Positions 1 to 10,137 of a DNA stretch of 64,000 nucleotides are shown piece after piece. The DNA comes from Caenorhabditis elegans (Eukaryota; Nematoda; Chromadorea; Rhabditida; Rhabditidae). The notes below the pieces were generated by a model. The model saw nothing but the letters and a program-made list of their open reading frames with translations. It made no database searches and was not told the origin of the DNA. Location: assembly GCF_000002985.6 (NCBI RefSeq), contig NC_003284.9, forward strand, positions 11,532,001-11,596,000, read 5' to 3'. How positions within the stretch are numbered: position 1 is the stretch's first letter; each line of letters begins with the position of its first letter. The translations under genes were made by a program, and so were the position numbers.

Positions 1-1124
1 TACTTTGGAACACACTCTGCCCGATATGAAAACAGAAAACGAACAAACGCGTTTTGTTGAATTCCTGAAAGAAGCGGAAGGTTTTCATTTTTCTTACAAA
101 TTCGTGGAAGCCCAATGCAAAACTTTTGTTCGAAATCATGGTGACTCCAAACAAGCATTCTTCACTGCTTTTTACAATCAAAATGAGGCGTTTTATGGGA
201 GCCTGCAGAAATTCATGTCAAATGGAACGATCGACCCAAAAATGAAATTGTATTATCAACATCAAGCCTTTTTGCGATTACATAATATTGTGAAAAAACG
301 CTCTCATATAATCACTTCGGACGATTACCATCGATCTTCTGATGTTTGCAAAGCGATGCTCTTGTCTGAAATTGTTTCGAATCCAAAAATCGCACAAGAA
401 GCATATATCAGTGGAAGTGTGCTGGATCGAATGTACACATCACTATGCAAAATTAAAGCAAAGATGCCATTGATCAGTCCATCATACATTGGAACGTCTT
501 TAACTTGCTTTGAGGATGAGCTCTTATTTTCTGCTGTTCGAGAAGCCAAAGTCCATACTGATACTAGAGTGGTATTTCGTAGTAAGAGCTGTATGCGACC
601 AAACGAAAAAGCAGGGGATGCAAACTTCAAGACATGTAAAGTCACTCTTTTGGTTAATCTGGAAACTGCACTACTTAGTATGGTTTTCAAGTCACGTGAC
701 CAATCTGAAATCGATAAAGATGATCGACTTGATATTGATATTCTGGATGAAGAAGTCATTAAACCGATTATTGATTGGAATAGGATATTTGAAACTTTCA
801 TTCAACCAACGTACAATACTTTGTTTTCCAGAATGGAGAAGCGTGAACGGTGAGTTTTGTCGCTTTAACCTATCATAAATATATATCGTAATTTTCAGTG
901 TGAGCATCTTGCCAGAAAATCCGTTGGGTCGACTCGAAAACTATGCATTCACAAATCCTAACCAAGATAAAGACTGCCAAGCAGTGTTAGAGTATATCGA
1001 TGTTGCATCAGATACTGACGCAGAAGAATCCATTGAAGATCCATTAGACATTGTTGAAATGACTTTGAAAAGAGCTTTGCCACGATCTATGAGCCCATCT
1101 TCGAAAAGAAGAAGAATGAGATAA
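1..1124 (+). CDS. sdc-2: 3' end of a large nuclear protein gene, probably sdc-2
   Basis: Two in-frame exons are visible: 1-849 (entering from outside the window) and 899-1124. They are joined by a 49 nt intron (GTGAGT to TTTTCAG) and end at TAA 1122-1124. The visible part is about 358 codons, hydrophilic, with an acidic stretch and a strongly basic C-terminus (SSKRRRMR) that suits a nuclear protein. No catalytic domain is recognisable. The name comes from gene order: in C. elegans C35C5.1 (sdc-2) lies beside the gcp-2, selt-1.1 and mig-2 genes seen here. SDC-2 loads the dosage compensation complex onto hermaphrodite X chromosomes and represses her-1. The assignment is inference from context, not from a recognised domain. 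The coding frame and exon structure are seen directly. Confidence 0.55.
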
Positions 1125-2236
1125 TCTTACAACGAATTGTGTTCTATACGTGTATTTACTCGCAATCTCAAATCACTGGCATTATTTTACACTTCTTTCT
1201 AAATTTTGAGTACACCATACTCTCATATTCCCAGTTTAGTAATTTCGATACTACTTTGATAATTATATCAAAAAATTTCTTTCATATTAATTTTTTTTGC
1301 TCAAGCTCGGTTTTATTAAATTGTAAATTTTACTTGTAATTCATGTATCTATTTATTTGTTGTTCGTTGTTTTCAAACACTCTCCATGCATTTTTTCTTG
1401 TTATTTGTAATTTACAAAATCTTTCAATTTAATAAATGTTAAAAATTATTTTTCGAAGAAATTCGAGGGAACAATTGTTTGATATATAATATGTACCTCA
1501 AAATATTATTAGTTAATGTTTTTATTAGTTAATTATTAGTTAAATCAAGTTTTTTGTTTTCACATCATCAACAAGCCTTTTCTTCGTTAAAAACCCGAAA
1601 AATGTATTTTTTTTGTTTTCAAGTTAGTTTTGCCAGTTCAAACAGTTATTTAATGTTGAGAACAAGTATTCTGCAACTTCTGAAGACTACATTTTATGCT
1701 TGGTAATCACATGTTGGCAGTACAATTGCGCTAGTGATCTCAATAATCTTGAACGTTCTCTGATCAAGTACCAAAGAAATCAACTCTTATCGATGAAATA
1801 TTAAAGGTTACCAATAATAACTGAACTTGTGTTTTACGAAACTAAATCAGAATGTAGTTGACGTCACCGTTCGTGCAAGTATCAAACAATCATGACGCGT
1901 TGTCGTTGATCGGCCAATGACTACTTTCAACGTTTCTTCTACTATTTTCAATCAGATTTGTATCAGTGGTTTTAACGCTTTGCGCGTCTTCGAAAGACGT
2001 GATAAATGATTTGGACAGTATCTCTTACCGACTGCTGCTGACTGACTGCCCACAACGTTGGAGTGTCAAAATTATAAAAGTGTATGGACAAGACCATTTT
2101 TTAATCAGCCGGCAAACATTCAAAAATAACTCGTACTGCTGCAAAAGCTAAACTGATACTATTATTATATATTGACTTGCTTTGTTGACTTGTCAATTTA
2201 TATTTTCTCCTATCTCTTGTTTTGGCTTCTCTGTGA
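1125..2236. other. intergenic region, sdc-2 3' end to secreted-protein gene
   Basis: AT-rich DNA with no supportable gene. It should hold the 3' UTR of the upstream gene (an AATAAA lies near 1432) and the promoter of the gene starting at 2237. The open frame at 1966-2151 has no homology I recognise. Confidence 0.6.
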
Positions 2237-4367
2237 ATGACTACTCAAAATAATGTCATTGCTCTACGATTTTTATTATCTTGTTTTCTTTTATTTATTA
2301 TTTGTGACTCTAAAATAACACAAAGCATAGTTTATGATCGTCTTCCCAAAGAGCTTCTTGGAGAAGCACGAAAGTTTGGAGCAAAAGGTGAGAATAGTTT
2401 TCAAAAATTTTGTAAAAATTAAACATTGATGGTTTCAGCTTACAAAGATTTTTTGTATGCTACGGAAAACGCTACAGCTCGTGAGCGGTAAGTTAGTTTT
2501 CACGATGTCTATTTCCACTTTAATAATTTCACTATTATCTTTGTTCTCAAAATCCAAAAGTTCAAATTAGTGAAGTATTTTTTCATCCAAATCTATCACT
2601 TTTAGTCCAACAATGTGATTACCACATGATAGTTCTGTGAAGCCTCTGCGCGAATTGCTTATCAAGATCACCAGAACCATTTGAACCAAAAATGAAATGA
2701 ACGATTTTACAGCATCAATGTTTATGAAGACTATTTCATGGAGTGTAACACTCTTGGTCATGAAAGAGCGGAGAGAGTATTTCAAAATGTATACAACATT
2801 AAACTTACAAAGGATATGAAGGTAAGCCACTACTAGACAGCACACTGAAGAAATTAAAAAATTCCAGCTTTTGCTGACCTTAGGATTCAACTCATTTGCT
2901 GCACGATTTGTCTCAATGGAAGCGGGAGAGTTCAAAGAAGGATTGAGACAGCTTTGTGAGAAGTATGAAATGCAGCTTCAGTGTCAATATGGATTTGGTG
3001 AATCCAGGTTAGTATTTGGTTCTACGAACACTATTATGTTATTCCTCATATTTCGTAATTTCAGAACCGCAATTTACTGGCGACTGGATGATTTGAAAAA
3101 CACAGATGGAAACCTGCGTATCTTACTTGATCGTCAATGCCCAGAACCGGAAATTGATAATACTGTTTACCATTGCTTCTCAGCTGGTGTGGAAGAATAT
3201 ACGAAACCTTGCTTTGAGGTAATTAAATGTTTTCCAGAAAGTAAAAATGAGAATTTTCAGGAGATGCTAGCATACAACTATACACGGTACTCAGCTGGCA
3301 GACGAATTGCAAGAACACATATCAGAGCTACAAAAGAAGTTGCTGAGTTGACTGCAAACAAGGTAAAAATCTTTTTCAAATTAACTTCATAAAAACCACA
3401 TAACCAAAATGTTTTTTTTTGTAATTGTAAAAGTTTTTTGAAGGCATAACTTTAAAACTATTATACAAACCTTAGTCAGAAAAAATTAATAAAAAATACT
3501 TCATATAACATTTTCTATTGTTTCATTTTAATCTATTTGTTCTAAAATTGCTGGGAATTACGTGAACAAAGCTAAAACAACGGAATTAAAACTCAAGTGA
3601 AACTTTTTTTTGAGAATTGTGCAAAAAAAGATTATCTCGATTTCACTAGCAAAGTGTAAATTATGAACAAAAATCACATTAAAATTATTTTTTCTTTAAA
3701 ACTTTTTTCATGGAAACGTTTTGTTCTTGCGCACGGCGATTCAGTAGAAACCATCAAACATGGACTCGTGAGATGTTAACTGCTGTATCTGCAGTAATGA
3801 TTGTGCTGAGCTTTTTTACGAATTGTCATCACACAAGCCTAATTTCAGGCAACCATTTGTTAGTTGAATTGTTTTTTCTAAACTTTGTAGTTTAAGAGTT
3901 ATGAGCTCTCGAAAAACTTTAAAAATCTATCTTAAAAAATAACTTTTGTTCATCGACGTGGTTACATCAAAAAACTAATTCGACTTCTCTTCGTAGACTT
4001 ATCAAACAGTTTGTAGGATTTGGAGAACGACGATGATCAGTTTCTTACAATGAAAGAGCATGTTCAATCGGTTTTTGGGAAAGCGCTCCGAACAATTGCT
4101 GAGATAGAAGGAGAAAAATGTGATGCGTTGGACAAAGTTTTGAAATGTGTATTGCCACGTGTTGAAGAAAAATGTGGTCGAGAAGCAGTGACAATAATGG
4201 AATCAAGTATTCTTGTCGGGTATTAACCTCAGAAATAAAATATCCGTTCAAAAAACATTTTCAGCTACTTATCAACGCAGCGACGAGAACCGTTGGCTTC
4301 TCAGTTTAAAGGATTCAATGTAGAAACAAGCAAGAAATGCTTGAAACTTCATGAGCACATTGAATAG
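2237..4367 (+). CDS. cysteine-rich secreted protein, unknown function
   Basis: Eight exons join cleanly: 2237-2387, 2439-2487, 2713-2821, 2868-3007, 3065-3218, 3261-3362, 4017-4219 and 4265-4367, giving 336 aa. The N-terminus has a signal peptide (hydrophobic core LRFLLSCFLLFIICDS, about residues 10-25). The mature part has ten cysteines in spaced pairs (HCFSAG then PCFEE; EKCDA, LKCVL, EKCGR) and N-glycosylation sites (NAT, NYT). This resembles nematode secreted families such as DUF19 or the chondroitin proteoglycan CPG4 domain, but I cannot name the family with confidence. Intron 6 (3363-4016, 654 nt) is far longer than its neighbours, so exon 7 is less certain, although its frame joins exactly on both sides. 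An AATAAA near 4536 may end the transcript. Confidence 0.72.
3363..4016 (+). other. long intron of the secreted-protein gene
   Basis: A 654 nt intron between exons 6 and 7, ending in TTTGTAG. It is AT-rich with several polypurine and poly-T runs, and I see no coding exon in it. An alternative reading is that the gene has a second 3' end here. Confidence 0.5.
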
Positions 4368-4794
4368 TTCAAATGCAACATTTTATAACTCTGTTCTCAT
4401 TTTGAACTCAAACGTTGACGATTGTAATGGAATAATATTTGGTTTCAACCTATTGAATTTGCCTCTTCTTCTGTTCCCTCATCCATGATCAAATGACTTG
4501 TAGTGTCTGTACATACATCAAAACTGTTTGTGAAAAAATAAAAGTAAATAAATACCATGACATCGATGATGAACTTCCGTTTTTCACCAATTCCCTACCA
4601 CATCTATTGATTCCCTGCGTATCAAATTGCGCATGTGACAGCAATTTTGAAAAAAAGGTAGGTACGCATTGTGACATAACAGGAGACGACTTCGGGCAAC
4701 ACCCACATTCTTTGTCTCACTTTCAGTCATTTCTTGGTTGATTTCTATTTACCGTTGGCAGAAGAATCGTGTTATTTTCAAATTTTAACTGAAC

Positions 4795-5007
4795 ATGTCG
4801 ATTGGTGAGCGTTTTTTTTTAACATTTTAGATTAAAAAACATATCTTAGAACATGACGTTAAACGAGATGTGAAGCGCGTTGCAACTGACATCAAGCACA
4901 CCATTCGCCCTCCATGGTACAGACGAGCTTGGAGTAAGTGATTTTTGAAGTTTTTTACAATTTACCCTATTTTTTCAGACCGCGTCCGAAGAATTTTCAA
5001 GAGATAA
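4795..5007 (+). CDS. 40-residue basic microprotein
   Basis: Three tiny exons, each too short to stand out as an ORF, join in frame: 4795-4804 (10 nt), 4850-4933 (84 nt) and 4979-5007 (29 nt, ending TAA). Introns are 45 nt each with good GTGAGC and GTAAGT donors and TTAG/TTTTTTCAG acceptors. The product is 40 aa with 13 Lys/Arg and 4 acidic residues. The first half is acidic-basic and helix-prone. The second half (from RPPWYRRAW to the RRIFKR end) is rich in Arg, Trp and aromatics. There is no signal peptide. I do not recognise the family. An AATAAA lies at about 5103, roughly 100 nt after the stop, which supports a real transcript. An antimicrobial or membrane-binding peptide is only a guess. 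Confidence 0.6.
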
Positions 5008-6041
5008 TTTTCATTTCTATGATTGTCCGTTTTTGTTCGTTATGCATAATGTTTTGACTCCTTTCATTACAGTTTGACACATTTGTAAACGTTTATAATC
5101 TTCAATAAACAACATAAGATTTTTTTTTTGTAAAACCTAACTTATAATCTGACATTTTACGCTTAAATCAGGTTTTTTTATTTACGGTAAATAGAAAGTT
5201 TTTTCAACAAACTAAACTTGAAGGGGGTTTTTTTTGCATCATAAGAAATGGTTCTATACTTCATCTTGGACTTTGATATGAAATAGTAATTTTTCGATTA
5301 AAGAGTGTTACTGTTAGTAACTGCAACCGCTTTCGTTGCAGCAGAGAAGGTTCAGCCATGAATGATGTTTTGAAATATCAAAACTAAATTCAATGGGAAT
5401 CCATGATCTCACCAAATAATAACACTCTGAACCTTCCAGTTTGATTATTTTTCAGTATTCTATAAAATACTTTTTTTATTTCATTTCAAACATTCAGTCG
5501 AATAATTGAGCCTGATTTTCAAATGATCCATTATCCCCGAGTTTAAGCAGTTTTGAGTTGTTAAAGTCTTGATTATTAATCAATAAAAACAAAGTTGTAT
5601 TCGATCTTTGTTTAATGTATCTTTCGTGCTCAGATTTTATTAGGACATATCATATATGAGTTTTTATATTTGAAAAAAACCAATCAGTCACACACAATTT
5701 TCCATCGTCGTTTATACTTTTATGGGCGTTGAAACGACAACCCACATTTTCCCAAAAAATTTTCTTCCTTGACTACTCTGAATATATTTCTATTAAATTC
5801 ATTTTTGTAAAATTTGATCCTAATTTAAGTGTAGAAAATGATAACAGCTCGGAACCGGTTTACACAAGGTTGTAGTTGTATGAAGTATTATAACAATAAT
5901 GGAGACGTAAGTCAAAATCGTTCATTGTAAACCAGAACAGGCAATTCAAACATTGAATATCACAAAATAAATATGAAGGAATGTCATTTAAAGCATACAT
6001 TTTTACAGAAAGTATTCCAAAAGTCTAAAAGAAATAGAGGA
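5008..6041. other. intergenic region upstream of the first GCPII gene
   Basis: AT-rich; no gene seen. It contains two adjacent short stem-loops at 5307-5341 (see findings). The sequence TTTTTACAG at about 6000-6008 is a possible spliced-leader acceptor for the gene whose ATG is at 6042. Confidence 0.5.
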
Positions 6042-9000
6042 ATGAAAGCTAGCGGTGTGGTTCTTGTTGCAGTTTCTACTGTTGCTTTGACTATTATTTT
6101 ATCTAATGCGATACATCAATCTTACAAATCAAATTCAAAGCCTCTTCCTAAATGTAAGTAAAAAATAAGCTTGATTTAGTGAAATAGTGATAACACTCGG
6201 ATTTCTACCTTTTTCTCTATTAGATTTTTTGTTTTATAAGCTAATTAAAATTTGATCAAAAATTATATATTGAACAATTAGTAAAGGAGAAACAGAGAAA
6301 TAGCTCTTACAAATTGTATAATATTATATATAATTAATTAATTGATTGTATTAATAATTCATTCTATTGTATGTTTTTTAAAACGCTAGATACAACTCTG
6401 AGTAGTTGTTGACACATTAAAACAAATCAATTTTCATTCTTATTTCGAAAACTATATTCTAGTATCAATTGCAACAAATATCAAACAACTAATCAACGTT
6501 GACAACATTCGCTCCAATCTTCATTCGCTTACTAAAAAACCTCATGTGGCCGGAACAGAAAATAATTTACGAGTGGCTGAAATGATTCGAGATCAGATGA
6601 TCACTCAAGGACTCGAAAATGTGCATTTCAATGAGTACAATGTAATGTTATCATATCCGAATTGGACAACTCCCAACATTATTGAAATACTGAAAGAAAA
6701 TAGAGATTTGGTTTTTAGTACAACTGGACGGAGTGTTTCAGTTATTAAAGAAGAACAAAATGATCCACTGGCTGAAATTCAGTGGCTCGCGTATTCAGCA
6801 GCAGGCACAGTCGAAGGAGATATAGTATATGTGAACAACGCTAATCCAAGCGATATTGAATATTTAGAGTCGTTAGGAATTGATCTCAAGGTACATACAA
6901 ATGTAATTTGAAAATTGGTAAGTTTATGTTTTTAGGATAAAATATTTCTGGCAAGGTATAGTTCTAATTACCGAGGGAATATTGCCCAAATGGCTGTAAA
7001 GAAAGGTGCAAAAGCATGTCTTGTTTATTCGGATCCAAAACAGGTAGCCAGTTTGGGAACAGGGCCAAGTGAGCTGTAAAAATATTATTTAAATTTATCC
7101 TATTTTTATTTTTAGATGAAACTTATGGAAACACAGACAAAATGCCGTCAAATACAGTCCAGATGGGATCAGTCTACATTGGCCTAGGTGATCCACGAAC
7201 ACCTGCGTTCCCATCAATCGGAGATCTTTTCAAAGAGAAAACTGAACAAGATGTAGTTTTATTTGTTCAACACTTGGGAAAAACTGAAATAAAAATTACA
7301 GTTGTTAGATGAAAAGAAAATACCTACCATTCCCATGCTCCCAATTACATATGCCACAGCACAAATATTATTTGAGAATATGAAAGGCGATGCAGTGAAT
7401 GCAGATTTTCAAGGTTTCAAAGTGAAACTGTATATTTGTACAATACCAGCGTTTACATTTAGGAAAGTTAAATGTTACATATCGTTATGGACCTGGCTTG
7501 ATAAACAATCAGAAACTTCGTGTTACCGTTCATGCTGAAAACGAAGAACGGTCAGTTATAGTTGTAGAATTGATAAGTAGATTGCGTTTGAATTTTAGAA
7601 AAATTCAAAATATAATGGGATATATCAAAGGAAGTCAGGAACCGGACAAGTTTGTTCTAGTGAGCAATCATTATGATGCTTGGACTTATGGGGCTGTTGA
7701 TCCAAACAGTGGAACATCTACGCTTTTAGAAGTTTCCAGAGCGTTGAAACAATATCAAAATCAAACCGGCTGGATACCAGGTATTTTAAAAATGTTTCAT
7801 CGCATCATTTCACTTGCTTTATTTGAGAAAAAATATGAACTAGAAACTCAGGCGATGTGAACAGACATGGTTTTTTAAGAGATATAATGTACATGAAACA
7901 GGGTGAGGATAAAATATGAATGATGTATAAAAACTTGTTGAGACATTGAAATAGCTTACTTTTTCTTTTTATTCAGAGAAGTAGAAACAATATATAATAA
8001 ATTTTTAGCGCGATCAATTCTGTTCGCTCATTGGGATGCCGAGGAATATGGTCTGATAGGATCCACTGAGTTTGCGGAAGAATACCGTCTTCAATTAATG
8101 AGAAGAGCAGTTGCAGTTATTAATATGGATCTTATTGGTGGCAACCAGACTTTGTTAGCTCCGAGTATTGACTGAGTGGAAATTAAGATTTTGCAGACTT
8201 GGGTTATCGAATCCTACCGTCGCCAATGTTCTCCGGTCTGCAGCGGCAAATGTTGAGCAGCCAAATCCGACAGAAATGGAACAAGGGAGAAAAACACTAT
8301 ACGATTCCTGGTAATAAAAAATTTTGAATTGCATAACTAATAGTTTTAAGGAAATACTATGCGCCATCAAAGAACAATCGATCAACCCATCCTTATCAAA
8401 GAATCCCCGCTGGTGGAAGTGATCATCTTCCATTTTTTGATTATCTTGGTACGTTAGTTCATAAAACGACACATCGAAATCATTTACTATTGTTTAACTT
8501 ACAGGAATCCCAATTGTCTTTTTCATCACTTCATCCCTAGATGCACCTCCAACTTATCCACTGTATCATACAATTTATGAAACACCATATCTGATTGAAA
8601 ATATTATGGATCCTGGCTACAAGGTACAATGCAGTTTGAGACATTCATTGTAGGCTAAATATATCATTGCCGTTGTTGATAAACAAATTTTTGATTTTAA
8701 ACAAAAAATTACAGGTTCATAAAGCCATTGCCGGGATGTTTATAGAATGCATTTTGAAGTTTACCGAGAGTAAAATCCTTCCTTATGAGTAAGAAAAATG
8801 TGTTTTGCAGCACTGAACATGTTGAAAATTTCAGTCTGAATGAACTTATGGATGACTCGATCTTTGAATATTTGCCAAAACTAGAAGATCGTCTAAATAA
8901 AACGTTAATGATTGGAACTAAGACTGATTATTTGCTGGATGCACAGAAACAGTTCAAACTGTTACAAAAAACAGTTTTGGTTTGTTTGAAATGCTTCCCA

Positions 9001-9417
9001 AACCAAACAAATATTATTTCAGGAACTTTCTGAGATCGTACAAAGAAGAAATGTCTCGAAACTTGAAGAGCTACCATTCGGCAGTAGAGTGGACATAAAT
9101 AATCGGCTTATCGAGTAATGCAAATTGGAAAATAATTTTCGATTTTCAAAACTTTCAGATTTGAAAAATGTTTTATAAACCCACATGGGGCAATTGGAAA
9201 TCCTCAAGCTCGACATGTATTGTTTCATCCAAGCCCTGATAATTGGTATGATGGAGATGCAATTTCACAAGTTCACGATTTGATATCAAAAATTAGCAAT
9301 TCGACAGACAGCAAGGAGTTGGGAAAATTGTCGAGACAACTAGCAAAAGAAATTGCTCTAGTTAATGTTGCTTACATATGTGCCAAACATTCCCTCGGCG
9401 AATTTTTCACAATGTGA
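6042..9417 (+). CDS. glutamate carboxypeptidase II homologue (peptidase M28B), intact copy
   Basis: Fifteen exons join without a stop: 6042-6153, 6463-6890, 6936-7068, 7116-7252, 7302-7413, 7463-7550, 7599-7780, 8009-8153, 8197-8310, 8351-8448, 8505-8623, 8715-8788, 8835-8979, 9023-9114 and 9159-9417. The product is 745 aa (human GCPII is 750). It is a type II membrane protein with one N-terminal transmembrane helix (about residues 5-25). The protease core keeps the zinc ligands and catalytic Glu: SNHYDAW (His), GAVDPNSG (Asp), HWDAEEYG (Glu-Glu), VINMD (Asp) and YPLYHTIYE (His). YRGN keeps a family Arg. The C-terminal dimerisation domain ends [16 protein letters not shown]. Family members remove glutamate from N-acetyl-aspartyl-glutamate or polyglutamyl folate. 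The ATG at 6042 was chosen over in-frame 5973 because it matches the neighbouring copy and lies next to the membrane helix. In C. elegans this is one of gcp-2.2/gcp-2.3; I cannot tell which. Confidence 0.88.
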
Positions 9418-10137
9418 TCACGTTTGATAGACTCTCAGAGTAATAATTATTTAAATGTCAACTTTTTAAAGTGTAAGGTGGAGTAGTGCAAGTGGGGAAA
9501 GTGTTTAAATGGTGAAAATGACCAAAAATAATTGCAAAACATTACAACAAAATTTTGGAATGTTTTTATTTACTGCAAAAAAATGATACCTACTCAGTTT
9601 TTGCCAGTGCGACATAAGTCTGGATTTGCTTGAAAGCTTACAGTTACAGAAATTTTTTAAAAACTCTTGAATTTTGGAGTGTTTTATTGCGATATTCAGA
9701 CAAAATCCCCACTGGCGATGTTTACTATTTAACCAATAAATGTATTTTGAATACAGTAACGTTGAGAAAACTTGACATTAAAAAAACTCACAGAAAATTT
9801 CGAATTAGTTTTTCATTTGACCCGTTCGAATGTACATTCGTTCAAATTTCAACCAACACATTCCAACGGAAGTTTGATGCCTGTTCAAAAATCATGGACA
9901 GATTATTTTTTTAATCAGGAACGAGAGCATGTCGAACACATCTAACGCCGAAAACTAGTTTTTATCAGGAACTTCTGAATTAAATCCCTAAAATAATGTA
10001 TTCTTACGAATAAATAATGAAACTATTTTTTAAACTCGTCGACTTTGCCAGTAATATTTGCATTTTATCAAAGCATATAAATATAACCTGGTAAACGAAT
10101 CACTTTTCTATGATATAACGTTTTTCAAAAATCGAAC
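9418..10137. other. spacer between the tandem GCPII copies
   Basis: AT-rich DNA holding the 3' UTR of the first copy (AATAAA near 9735) and the promoter of the second. The 94-codon frame at 9630-9914 has no recognisable domain and is not called. Confidence 0.5.

Noticed and set aside
9827-9840. 14-bp perfect palindrome CGAATGTACATTCG
   Set aside because: A palindrome of this length is expected by chance a few times in 64 kb and has no associated structure.
9630-9914. 94-codon frame between the GCPII copies
   Set aside because: No homology, no signal or domain, no splice partner; AT-rich chance frame.
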